9,642 bases of DNA from Pedobacter sp. (GCA_030149995.1 JASLGV010000156.1:1-9642), one strand, 5' to 3'; shown: positions 1-7,509, counted from the first letter of the stretch. Notes: generated from the sequence alone by a model not told the origin. A program made the numbers and translations.

Positions 1-1
1 C

Positions 2-97
2 AGAAAACATGGTGCTTTTAAAGGTGGCTGGCTTACCCTCAAACGTATTGGCCGTTGCCATCCCTGGGGTAAACATGGCCACGATCCGGTGCCATAA
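2..97 (+). CDS. yidD: Membrane protein insertion efficiency factor YidD, C-terminal fragment
   Basis: Only the last 31 codons are in the window; the reading frame is open from base 2 and ends at TAA 95-97. The visible peptide contains [20 protein letters not shown] and ends in HDPVP. This matches the conserved C-terminal part of the YidD family (HG...KG..L...R..RC.P....G.DPVP), including the family cysteine in RCHP. YidD is a small inner-membrane-associated protein that helps the YidC/Sec machinery insert membrane proteins. The start and the upstream Cys-rich motif lie off the left edge. tsaB follows on the same strand after 80 nt. The fragment is short, but the motif is very specific, and the spacing and stop fit a normal intact C-terminus. 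Confidence 0.88.
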   Translation, partial: RKHGAFKGGWLTLKRIGRCHPWGKHGHDPVP

Positions 98-165
98 TGC
101 AGGAAATTTTTTAACACAGGCCCCGCTTTTATTACTTCTGATAAGCGCGTTTAAACTTTTGTCTA

Positions 166-173
166 TATATTTG
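166..173 (+). promoter_or_regulatory. Candidate Bacteroidota -7 box upstream of tsaB
   Basis: TATATTTG matches the Bacteroidota housekeeping -7 consensus TAnnTTTG. It ends only 4 nt before the tsaB ATG, so transcription from it would begin at or just inside the start codon. No good -33 TTG/TTTG lies about 19-21 nt upstream, which weakens the call. A second, one-mismatch box (AACTTTTG) lies at 154-161. tsaB could instead be transcribed from upstream through yidD. The rest of the 80-nt gap shows no clear terminator or other element. Confidence 0.3.
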
Positions 174-177
174 CGCC

Positions 178-861
178 ATGGCCACCATCCTTCAATTAGA
201 AACCGCTACCTCCGTTTGTTCTGTTGCATTATCCATAAATGGAAAAACAGTATCCATTAAAGAAGCACAGGGACAAAATCTGCATGCGGCCAATTTAACC
301 ATCTTTGTAACAGAAGTACTGGAGGCAGCCGGCCTTGGTTTTAAAGACCTTGATGCGGTAGCCGTAAGTAAAGGCCCTGGCTCTTATACCGGGCTACGTA
401 TTGGCGTTTCCAGTGCCAAAGGTTTGTGCTATGCACTTGATATTCCCTTAATTGCCATTGAAACGCTCGAAATGATGGCGGCGGGGTTTTTGACTGAAAA
501 TAATGCTTATACAGGCTTGGTATGCCCGATGATTGATGCCAGAAGGATGGAGGTGTATACCGCCATTTTTGATGCATCCTTTCATAAAAAGGAAGAAACC
601 AGCGCCCGGATTATAGATGAAACGAGTTTTGCCGAGCTGCTGGCTCAAAATCAAATTACTTTTATAGGCGATGGTGCTGCCAAATGCATGGAAACCATTG
701 GTCATGCACATGCACATCTGGACGAATCAAACTTTAATTCGGCAACCTACATGTCTGCACTTGCCGAACGTGCCTTTAACGAAAAACGTTTTGAAGATAC
801 CGCTTATTTTGAGCCGTTTTACCTGAAAGATTTTGTGCTAACTCAGCCTAAAAAGAAATAA
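178..861 (+). CDS. tsaB: tRNA threonylcarbamoyladenosine biosynthesis protein TsaB
   Basis: A 227-residue protein of the TsaB family, an ASKHA-fold pseudo-peptidase. It pairs with TsaD (and TsaE) to transfer the threonylcarbamoyl group made by TsaC onto A37 of ANN-decoding tRNAs, forming t6A in the cytoplasm. The N-terminus ILQLETATSVCSVALS is the family's typical first strand. Residues 65-76 read KGPGSYTGLRIG, the hallmark motif shared by TsaB and TsaD, followed by AKGLCYALDIPLIAIETLE. The C-terminus has the common EPFYLKDF. Length is normal for the family (about 220-240). ATG 178 is chosen because the conserved strand begins a few residues later; no Shine-Dalgarno is visible, as is usual in Bacteroidota. 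It sits 80 nt after yidD on the same strand and ends 4 nt before the end of the convergent minus-strand gene. Confidence 0.95.
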   Translation: MATILQLETATSVCSVALSINGKTVSIKEAQGQNLHAANLTIFVTEVLEAAGLGFKDLDAVAVSKGPGSYTGLRIGVSSAKGLCYALDIPLIAIETLEMMAAGFLTENNAYTGLVCPMIDARRMEVYTAIFDASFHKKEETSARIIDETSFAELLAQNQITFIGDGAAKCMETIGHAHAHLDESNFNSATYMSALAERAFNEKRFEDTAYFEPFYLKDFVLTQPKKK

Positions 862-880
862 ATCCCTATTTGTTTCTTTT
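851..880. terminator. Candidate bidirectional terminator hairpin spanning both convergent stop codons
   Basis: AAAAGAAATAAAT (851-863) can pair with ATTTGTTTCTTTT (868-880) around the 4-nt loop CCCT. This gives 13 pairs, one of them a U-G wobble in the plus-strand transcript; in the minus-strand transcript that position is an A-C mismatch. The stem includes the tsaB stop (TAA 859-861) and overlaps the stop of the minus-strand gene (866-868). The right arm ends in a T run and the left arm starts with an A run, as expected for a terminator working in both directions. The stem has only one G-C pair, so it may be weak and could be chance in AT-rich sequence. Confidence 0.4.
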
Positions 881-2281
881 AAAAACAGAGAATATTCTCT
901 TAAAAAAACTGCTTTCCTGATCGTTAATACCTGGCATAACATCGCTAAATTGCGGATGGTTTACGGTATTGCCAAATTTAATGCCTACACCCATATAGAA
1001 CGAAGCGCCGCTGCTATTGCCACTTCCAATGGTACCATCGTTTTTAATTAAACCCCTAACCTGCGTAGCTGTAGAAGTAAGATTGTCTGTTCCCATAAAA
1101 ACTTCAAAATTTGGCGTCTGGTATTTACCCTGTAAGCCCACCATAAAGATGTTGTTAAGGTTGTATAAAGGGGTGGCACTTATGGCAAAATCGTTGATGT
1201 TAAACGTATTTACAAAAGCAATATCGCCCCCTTTATAGAACAGGTTTTTTGAAACAACCAGTGCAGGTTTATAGAAATCGTATGTTTTTGAAAGGTATAT
1301 ATCTGCTTTGGCATTGGTTGGTGCAATAAACTTTTTAGACGAACCTGAAAGAAGGAAAATATCTTTTATCTGGGTGTTTACGCTGTTCTGATCGTGTAAA
1401 TCGCCTATTGGTTCAAATTGATCCACAACCGTTTTCTGGGTATTCTTACGCCACCAGATAAAACCAAGATCTTTAACATTGGCCATTAAAAACCAGCCAT
1501 TCTTAGTGGTATAGTTGGTGCCAAATCCGAGCGATAAACCCGGGTTTGCAAAGGTAGGCATAAAGGTTTTTCGGTTGATTTCGTTACGCTCCCTGAAATT
1601 ACTTAAATAAGAACCTGCAAAGCCAACCAGGAGTATATTTTTAGCTTTATCTGTATAAAAGTAAGAATCGTTGATGTCGATCTTGTTGTATAAGATACCA
1701 CTTAATAAACTGGCTTTTATACCAAAGGCCAGCTGTTTATCATAGTTTTCGCGGTAGGTAAAACTAAACTGGTGGTAAGTTTGCTCGTATCCTTTATCGT
1801 TAAAGATGCCACGCAATTCTTTTTGATCCGGAAAACGGGTATAAGAATCAAAAACAGCAAGGGTTTCATTGGTGTAGTTCAGGTTTGCATCCGAACGGAT
1901 CTGCCAGGAAAAGCCCATCTCTTTCTGGTATTTGTACGATTTAAAAATCCGGAAGGTTGCTACATAGATATTGCTGTTCTGGTAAAAGTGGTTCATATCG
2001 CCATTGCCTACAGGAATGTCTCTTGTGTCGTTAACGCCTTCCTGTATCAGTTTCCGGATGGCATCTGATGCACTGCCGCGATTGGCACCGTTTAAACTTA
2101 GATAGGGAAGAAAAAAGTTGGAAGAAAACTTTCGTGAAGAATCCAGTGTGAACGATTTTTGAGAAGGATTTTCGAAAGCATCAAATATGGTTTTGGTTCC
2201 AAACAAAGCATACTGCTGTGCCTGTGTTTCTTTTAAACCAATGATTAAAAAAATAAATACAATGGGTAGTAGTTTCTTCAT
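866..2281 (-). CDS. Predicted outer-membrane beta-barrel protein, DUF5723-like
   Basis: A 471-residue exported protein. Residues 1-21 form a signal peptide (basic MKK, hydrophobic core LLPIVFIFLIIGL, likely cleavage after QA before QQ). The rest is rich in alternating aromatic/polar strands, Gly, Asn and Tyr, and has paired features such as PGLSLGFGTNYTTKNGWFLMA and GASFYMGVGIKFG near the end, typical of a long Bacteroidota outer-membrane beta-barrel. Length, N-terminal pattern and barrel character resemble DUF5723, but I assign that family from general resemblance only. After the last barrel-like strand comes a tail of about 30 residues with a basic end (FFKRIFSVFKRNK). ATG at 2281 is preferred over the in-frame TTG at 2302 because it starts the signal peptide directly. 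It lies 24 bp after the DUF3352-like gene on the same strand, so co-transcription is likely. Function unknown. Confidence 0.72.
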   Translation of the reverse strand: MKKLLPIVFIFLIIGLKETQAQQYALFGTKTIFDAFENPSQKSFTLDSSRKFSSNFFLPYLSLNGANRGSASDAIRKLIQEGVNDTRDIPVGNGDMNHFYQNSNIYVATFRIFKSYKYQKEMGFSWQIRSDANLNYTNETLAVFDSYTRFPDQKELRGIFNDKGYEQTYHQFSFTYRENYDKQLAFGIKASLLSGILYNKIDINDSYFYTDKAKNILLVGFAGSYLSNFRERNEINRKTFMPTFANPGLSLGFGTNYTTKNGWFLMANVKDLGFIWWRKNTQKTVVDQFEPIGDLHDQNSVNTQIKDIFLLSGSSKKFIAPTNAKADIYLSKTYDFYKPALVVSKNLFYKGGDIAFVNTFNINDFAISATPLYNLNNIFMVGLQGKYQTPNFEVFMGTDNLTSTATQVRGLIKNDGTIGSGNSSGASFYMGVGIKFGNTVNHPQFSDVMPGINDQESSFFKRIFSVFKRNK

Positions 2282-2305
2282 ATAAGTGGGATGAATGGAC
2301 AACAG

Positions 2306-3874
2306 TTAAGGATTGTTTAGGGTATCTGGCAAGCTTGGTTTAAAAGGTTTGCTTAATAAAAAGTTGGTTGTAAATTTTTGCTTATCGGCACCCATTTGGT
2401 AAAAAAGGGCATCGAAATTCTTAAGTCCGCTATCTGCTTTAAGGTGTTTGTAAAAAGGGGCTGCCACATGTGTTCTGAACAGGTCTGCGGAGTTTTTAAA
2501 GTTTATGTAGTAGTTAACGTTAGAAGTACCCGAAATCTGGTTCAATGCATCCATATAAGAAAGGTTTTGGGTAAGTAAACGGTTATTTTTATAACTGTTT
2601 AAAAACGATCGCAGTGTACTGGCGTTGTTGGCTACCACCAGGTTATTGTCTATAATGGTATAATACGGGCGTGCAAATTTTTTAAAAGGTTCCCCAAAAT
2701 AAGCATACAATATATCGGCCGGTTTAAAAACCTTGATATCTGCATCGTAATCGTTGCTTACATCCAGTAAAAGCTGCTTAACTTTTTCGCCGTTACTTAA
2801 CAATACAACGCCAAGCTTTTCGCCGGTATTTAACTGTAAAAGAACAAACTGGTTTTTAACAAAAGGGATAAATACTTTGTTTAAATCGGTTCTGTATTCC
2901 TTTTGTATTTTTAAAATATTGGCCTCTGCCTTGGCCCGTGTTTGGAGACGGCCGTGAAGATCGTTTAATTTGCTGAGCCAGCTGCTGTATACATCAAAAG
3001 CATATAAGGTATAGTTGGCGGTATTTTCTGGTAATACGCTGTTGATCGTAATGTTTTGCGGCGAAATGTTTTCGAATAAATTCAGGTAATTCTGACTGTC
3101 TTTTAGTTCTGTATTTCCATTAAACAGGATCTTTTCCTTGCTAAAATTATAAGTTAAAGCTGCGTAACTGTTTTGCCCGTTAAAAAGATTTAGCTCGCCG
3201 TTTATATTGCTGCTCAATACATTCTTTAGCAACGGTGGCGCCTGATTGTAATTAACGTATAAGCTAGCGAGTATGTTTTTGTTAAGCCGGCTGCTTTGTT
3301 TAATGTATTCCGTAAATGGATTTTCTTTCAGCCTGATGCCGGCATCCTGGATCAGTTTGAGCGAAGTCGAAGTGGTTATAACCTGGTTCTGAACGCCGGC
3401 AAAAACAGAGAGACTGTCGTTTAACTGTATTTTATAAATGTCTTTCTGATTGGGATATTCCGTTATTTTTCCTTTTAGCTTTTCGTAAAACTGCTTAATG
3501 GTTTTATCCTGTCTGATCTGTAAGGTAATTAAGAAATTTAACTGCTTGTTGCTGTCGGGAAGAAGACTTAAGTAAATTTGCTGGTCGTTGATAAAATCGT
3601 TAAACAGGCGGTTGTCTACAATGCTTTGTTTAAATTGTTGCAGCAACATATTTTTGTCTTTGCCCAATACCTGCTGAAGCAAATCCTGGCCCGACATGAT
3701 TTCGTAAAAACTTTTATCGTTCCGGAAAGCAAAGATTAAAGCAGCATTGTTCGTAGCCGATTGAAGTGCAAGGTCCTGCGCATTTCTTTCGGCATCCAGT
3801 TTTGAGAAATATATATAGGTCATGGCAGCAACAGCTGCAACCAGAAGACCCAATAAGATTATAATTTTTTTCAT
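2306..3874 (-). CDS. Membrane-anchored DUF3352-like protein of unknown function
   Basis: A 522-residue protein that I cannot assign a function. Residues 4-24 (IIILLGLLVAAVAAMTYIYFS) form one N-terminal membrane segment with no lipobox and no clear cleavage site, so it is probably anchored in the inner membrane with about 495 residues in the periplasm. The body is a mix of helical, Lys/Gln/Asn-rich and beta-rich segments. Near residues 400-420 a YTIIDNNLVVANNASTLRSF stretch resembles the repeated 'self-display' element of DUF3352 proteins; this family link is tentative. Only one Met gives a proper start, ATG at 3872-3874. It is the first gene of a minus-strand unit with the downstream outer-membrane barrel gene, which suggests a shared envelope role. 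Its promoter region is the 91-bp divergent gap shared with the DUF423 gene. Confidence 0.68.
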   Translation of the reverse strand: MKKIIILLGLLVAAVAAMTYIYFSKLDAERNAQDLALQSATNNAALIFAFRNDKSFYEIMSGQDLLQQVLGKDKNMLLQQFKQSIVDNRLFNDFINDQQIYLSLLPDSNKQLNFLITLQIRQDKTIKQFYEKLKGKITEYPNQKDIYKIQLNDSLSVFAGVQNQVITTSTSLKLIQDAGIRLKENPFTEYIKQSSRLNKNILASLYVNYNQAPPLLKNVLSSNINGELNLFNGQNSYAALTYNFSKEKILFNGNTELKDSQNYLNLFENISPQNITINSVLPENTANYTLYAFDVYSSWLSKLNDLHGRLQTRAKAEANILKIQKEYRTDLNKVFIPFVKNQFVLLQLNTGEKLGVVLLSNGEKVKQLLLDVSNDYDADIKVFKPADILYAYFGEPFKKFARPYYTIIDNNLVVANNASTLRSFLNSYKNNRLLTQNLSYMDALNQISGTSNVNYYINFKNSADLFRTHVAAPFYKHLKADSGLKNFDALFYQMGADKQKFTTNFLLSKPFKPSLPDTLNNP

Positions 3875-3885
3875 GTGTTCAGCAA

Positions 3886-3893
3886 CAAATTTA
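3886..3893 (-). promoter_or_regulatory. Candidate -7 box for the DUF3352-like/barrel unit
   Basis: On the minus strand the sequence reads TAAATTTG, a full match to TAnnTTTG, ending 11 nt before the ATG at 3874. No convincing -33 TTG is present at the right distance. This is the best promoter-like box for the minus-strand unit in the 91-bp divergent gap (3875-3965). Confidence 0.32.
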
Positions 3894-3937
3894 ATTTATT
3901 ACATCGATTAGTAAGAAGTTCTTAGCCAATTTATTAA

Positions 3938-3960
3938 TTTAGCAATCGCTTTAAGCTAAA
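3938..3960. repeat. Small inverted repeat just before the DUF423 start
   Basis: TTTAGC (3938-3943) and GCTAAA (3955-3960) form a perfect 6-bp inverted repeat with an 11-nt spacer, 5 nt before the DUF423 ATG. It overlaps a one-mismatch -7-like box (TAATTTAG, 3935-3942). It might be a 5' leader hairpin or an operator for the DUF423-priA pair, but it is short and AT-rich, so chance is quite possible. Confidence 0.2.
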
Positions 3961-3965
3961 ACTTT

Positions 3966-4352
3966 ATGAACAAACGGATTATTCTTACTGCTGCTTTTTT
4001 TGGTGCTGTTGCGGTTTTATTAGGTGCATTTGGTGCACATGGGTTAAAAAGTTTAGTAGATGCTTCATCTCTTGAGATCTGGCAAAAAGGAGTAGACTAT
4101 CAGTTTTACCATACATTTGCGCTTTTATATTTATCTACTTTTGCTCGTTATCGTAATAAGCTGATTAACATTGCTTACTTCTGTTTTTCTCTTGGCATTG
4201 TATTTTTTTCAGGTTCCTTGTACCTGCTGGCCACCAGAAGTATTTTAAACATCAGTTTTATTAACCTTATTGGTCCCATTACCCCGATTGGCGGATTGTT
4301 ATTTGTATTGGGCTGGATCATGCTTTTTTTTGCCGCTTTAAAAGATAAATAA
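3966..4352 (+). CDS. DUF423 family small membrane protein (YgdD-like)
   Basis: A 128-residue integral membrane protein of the DUF423 family. Its function is not established; it is an inner-membrane protein with four predicted helices. Family signatures are visible: GAFGAHGLK at 20-28, the W..GVDYQFYHTFAL block at 39-53, FFSGSLYLL at 80-88, and GPITPIGGLLFVLGW at 103-117. Hydrophobic segments lie at about 5-23, 48-60, 67-89 and 108-125. Length matches the family (about 120-130). ATG 3966 places the first helix right at the N-terminus, as in homologues. Its TAA stop overlaps the priA ATG by one base (TAATG), so the two genes are almost certainly co-transcribed and may be translationally coupled. 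There is no known functional link between DUF423 proteins and PriA. Confidence 0.93.
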   Translation: MNKRIILTAAFFGAVAVLLGAFGAHGLKSLVDASSLEIWQKGVDYQFYHTFALLYLSTFARYRNKLINIAYFCFSLGIVFFSGSLYLLATRSILNISFINLIGPITPIGGLLFVLGWIMLFFAALKDK

Positions 4353-6835
4353 TGGAATTGCAGGAAATGGATTTTTTTACAGAAAGAGAAACTCTTTTTG
4401 TGGAAGTCGTTTTGCCCTTATCGCTTGCAAAAAACTACACATACCGGGTACCTTTCGACCTGAACAACCTGGTAGAGGTAGGCAAAAGGGTGGTTGTTCA
4501 GTTTGGTAAACACCGCATTTATACCGCGCTAATCAGTTCCATCACCAGGCAACCTCCGCAAGCATACGAAGCCAAATACATTATAGATGTAGTAGACGAC
4601 AACCCCGTTGTGAACGAACAGCAGTTTAAGTTCTGGAAATGGATGTCGCAGTATTATATGTGCAATGAAGGCGATGTAATGGCAGCGGCCCTTCCGGCAG
4701 GGTTAAAGTTAGCCAGCGAAACCATTCTCATGTTGCGCGAAGGATATAAAGAAGATACAGTACTTACCGAAAAGGAAAGCCTCATTGTTCATACCCTTCA
4801 ACAACAGGATAAATTAACGATTAACGACGTTTCAAAACTCCTCGGACAAAAAACGGTATATCCCATTATCAACAACCTGCTCGAAAAGGAGTTAATTCTC
4901 ATTGCCGAAGAAGTACAGGAAAAATATAAACCGCTGCTTAAGACTTTTATCGCTTTGAGCAGTTTTTATGAAGATGAAGAAAATTTAAAACAGCTCTTTA
5001 CCATGCTCGAAAGAGCACCCAAACAGCTGGATGCTTTGCTGGCTTACCTGAAGCTGAAAAAGGAACTTCCAGCCATTTCCAAAGAACAGTTGCTGGAAGT
5101 AAGCAATTGTGGCCCTGCGGCATTAAAAGCCCTTACCGATAAAGAAATTTTTATCGCTGTTAAAAAGCCTGTAAGCAGACTTGGCAATAGTGAGGATGAA
5201 GATTTTAATGTGAATTTCAGTTTAAACGATACGCAGCAGAAAGCTTTTGATCTGATAAAAAGCAGTTTTGAGGAAAAGGATGTGGTGTTGCTGCACGGTG
5301 TAACCGCTTCGGGTAAAACACAGGTTTACATTAAACTGATCGAAGAAATTATCGGCAGCGAAGAAGGGCAGGTGTTGTTTCTGTTACCCGAAATAGCTTT
5401 AACCACCCAGATTGTGGAGCGGATTAAGAAATACTTCGGAAATGCCATTGGCGTTTACCACTCAAAATTCAGCAATAATGAACGGGTAGAAATCTGGAAC
5501 AAAGTGGCCGGTGGCGCCTATAAAGTAGTTTTGGGGGCAAGATCTTCTGTCTTTTTACCTTTTAAAAACCTGAAGCTTATTGTGGTGGATGAAGAACATG
5601 AACCTTCTTACAAACAATACGACCCGGCTCCGCGCTATCAGGCCCGCGATGCTTCTATTTATCTGGGCCATCTTCACCAGGCAAAGGTAATACTGGGTTC
5701 GGCAACACCATCTTTAGAGAGTTACCACAATGCCCTTAACGGGAAGTATGCAATGGTGGAAATGAAAGAAAGATTTGGTGGTGTACAGTTGCCCAACCAG
5801 CAGGTGGTAAGCATTGCCGAAGAGACGAAGCGTAAAACCATGGTCTCTTATTTTTCGAGTGTGCTGATTAAAGATATAGACCTGGCACTGTCTAAAAATG
5901 AACAGGTGGTACTTTTTCAGAACCGCCGCGGGTATGCAACCATCCTGATTTGTGGTACTTGTGGTTATGCACCAAAGTGTATTAATTGCGATGTAAGCTT
6001 AACCTACCACAAAAGCAGCGGTAAATTGCATTGCCATTATTGTGGCTATCAGCAAAGCAGTGTAAACATCTGCCCGGCCTGTGGTTCTGTTCATGTAGAA
6101 CAAAAAGGCTTCGGAACCGAAAGGATAGAAGAAGAGCTGAGGTTGCTTTATCCTGATGCAAGTATTGCACGCCTTGATATGGATAGCACACGCACCAGAA
6201 ATGGCTTGCAGCAAATCTTAAATGACTTTCAGGATAAAAAGACCGACATCCTGATCGGTACCCAAATGGTGGCCAAAGGGCTGGACTTCGATAACCTGAA
6301 CCTGATTGGTATTATTAACGCAGATACACTGCTGGGCTATCCAGATTTCAGGGCTTACGAACGAAGCTTCCAGTTGCTTGCACAGGTAGCCGGCAGGGCC
6401 GGCAGAAGAGCTGAACAAGGCAATGTGTGTATACAAACCTACGATGCCGGAAACCGTATCATTAAGCAGGTGGTAGAAAATGATTATGAAGGGATGTACC
6501 GGGATGAGATTGAAGAACGCGAACGTTTTCTGTATCCGCCGTTCTCGCGCATGATTTTCCTATACCTTAAACATAAAGATGCACACGTTTTAGATCATGC
6601 AGCTGCACACCTGGGCTCTACGTTAAAGGCAAAGTTTGGTCCGCGTGTTTTAGGACCGGAACAACCGCTGGTTAGCCGTGTACGGAATCTTTATATCAGG
6701 CAGATCATTATTAAAGCCGATAAGCATACCGCCATTCAAAAAGTTAAAAATGTATTAAGAGATACGTTGACCGAATTTAATGCAACCCGCGAGTTTAAAA
6801 GTGTAATAATCCAGATCGATGTTGATCCGTATTAA
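4352..6835 (+). CDS. priA: Primosomal protein N' (replication restart helicase PriA)
   Basis: An 827-residue superfamily 2, 3'-to-5' DNA helicase that recognises stalled or repaired forks and starts reloading of the replicative helicase. Order seen: N-terminal 3'-DNA-end-binding domain (about 15-115), winged-helix region, then the helicase with Walker A GVTASGKT at 316-323 and Walker B DEEH at 413-416. The zinc-binding domain has all eight cysteines (C534, C537, C543, C546, C561, C564, C574, C577). Motif V is GTQMVAKGLDF from 636 and motif VI is QVAGRAGR at 678-685, followed by the C-terminal domain. It is longer than the E. coli protein (732), as is usual in Bacteroidota, and no key residue is missing. 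The start is either ATG 4352, overlapping the DUF423 stop, or ATG 4367 five codons later; both leave the domain intact. Its stop overlaps the stop of the convergent barrel gene. Confidence 0.97.
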   Translation: MELQEMDFFTERETLFVEVVLPLSLAKNYTYRVPFDLNNLVEVGKRVVVQFGKHRIYTALISSITRQPPQAYEAKYIIDVVDDNPVVNEQQFKFWKWMSQYYMCNEGDVMAAALPAGLKLASETILMLREGYKEDTVLTEKESLIVHTLQQQDKLTINDVSKLLGQKTVYPIINNLLEKELILIAEEVQEKYKPLLKTFIALSSFYEDEENLKQLFTMLERAPKQLDALLAYLKLKKELPAISKEQLLEVSNCGPAALKALTDKEIFIAVKKPVSRLGNSEDEDFNVNFSLNDTQQKAFDLIKSSFEEKDVVLLHGVTASGKTQVYIKLIEEIIGSEEGQVLFLLPEIALTTQIVERIKKYFGNAIGVYHSKFSNNERVEIWNKVAGGAYKVVLGARSSVFLPFKNLKLIVVDEEHEPSYKQYDPAPRYQARDASIYLGHLHQAKVILGSATPSLESYHNALNGKYAMVEMKERFGGVQLPNQQVVSIAEETKRKTMVSYFSSVLIKDIDLALSKNEQVVLFQNRRGYATILICGTCGYAPKCINCDVSLTYHKSSGKLHCHYCGYQQSSVNICPACGSVHVEQKGFGTERIEEELRLLYPDASIARLDMDSTRTRNGLQQILNDFQDKKTDILIGTQMVAKGLDFDNLNLIGIINADTLLGYPDFRAYERSFQLLAQVAGRAGRRAEQGNVCIQTYDAGNRIIKQVVENDYEGMYRDEIEERERFLYPPFSRMIFLYLKHKDAHVLDHAAAHLGSTLKAKFGPRVLGPEQPLVSRVRNLYIRQIIIKADKHTAIQKVKNVLRDTLTEFNATREFKSVIIQIDVDPY

Positions 6836-7509
6836 TTCTTACTGTTAAGACTGAACTGGATACCAGCCGATATCGGATTGAGTAAAAATTCCCACTTGTT
6901 GTAAGTATTTACAGTTCTATCCAGGCCATTTGCTTCGGTAAGTTCCTGTTTTTCGTAAGAATAGAATATGTCGATATTGCTTTCAGCAAAAATAGCAAGC
7001 TGAGGGATAATATTTACTTTGAATCCGAGTGTAGGCGTCATAACAAGCCCGTTTTTAGTCGCAATAGCCGTATGGTTCACATTGGAGAAAGCAGGGTTTT
7101 GCGGATTTACATTCCCCGTAAAACGGTTGGAACGGTAGCCCAGGTCGAAAGCGAAATAAGGTTGTACCCGAGAGTAGTTAAAGGTCTTTTCGAAACCCAG
7201 TTTAACCGAATAATCGGTAACCTTTCCTTTTGCAATTTCGCAAGTTGCACAACTATTGTTAAATTGAACATCATTACGATAATAATTACCGCTTATTCTA
7301 AAACTGATTTGGTTGTCGTTAAATTTTAAGGTTGCACCATTGGCATACATTTTTGTATAATCTTCGGTGTTGGTTTGGTTTAAGATTTTAGGTTGTTGCA
7401 TTAAACTAAAAGCACGAACAGCAATGGAGTAATTGAAGTCGGCACTTGTTTGTGCAAAGGATAAAGCAGAAATAAAAAATGAAGATAAAATTAGTGCAAT
7501 TTTTTTCAT
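6832..7509 (-). CDS. Small outer-membrane beta-barrel protein
   Basis: A 225-residue exported protein. Residues 1-19 are a signal peptide (MKKIALILSSFFISALSFA, cleavage before QT). The mature part shows repeated amphipathic strands with aromatic belts (KFNDNQISFRISGNYY, VQPYFAFDLGYRS, LGFKVNIIPQLAIFAESNID) and a final strand GIQFSLNSKN, as in 8-10-stranded barrels of the general outer-membrane beta-barrel (OmpW/OmpA-like porin) superfamily. C87 and C90 form a CATC motif in what looks like a loop between early strands. ATG 7509 is chosen because it begins the signal peptide; ATG 7533 would add eight residues (MIHNTALY) before it and lies very close to the candidate promoter. It converges on priA with a 4-bp overlap. 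Its exact function cannot be read from the sequence. Confidence 0.8.
   Translation of the reverse strand: MKKIALILSSFFISALSFAQTSADFNYSIAVRAFSLMQQPKILNQTNTEDYTKMYANGATLKFNDNQISFRISGNYYRNDVQFNNSCATCEIAKGKVTDYSVKLGFEKTFNYSRVQPYFAFDLGYRSNRFTGNVNPQNPAFSNVNHTAIATKNGLVMTPTLGFKVNIIPQLAIFAESNIDIFYSYEKQELTEANGLDRTVNTYNKWEFLLNPISAGIQFSLNSKN

Noticed and set aside
9..260. 83-codon plus-strand ORF across the yidD-tsaB junction
   Set aside because: It overlaps both the recognised yidD tail and the tsaB start in another frame, and its peptide is low in family-like features.
2282..2302. Upstream TTG start extending the DUF5723-like protein by seven residues
   Set aside because: It would put SIHPTY before a normal MKK signal peptide; ATG 2281 is more credible.
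5982..6436. Three minus-strand ORFs inside priA
   Set aside because: They mirror the zinc-binding and helicase motif coding sequence of priA and have no independent support.
6836..6852. Weak hairpin TCTTA-CTGT-TAAGA just after the priA stop as a terminator
   Set aside because: Only five AT-rich pairs, no T run after it, and it lies inside the coding end of the barrel gene.
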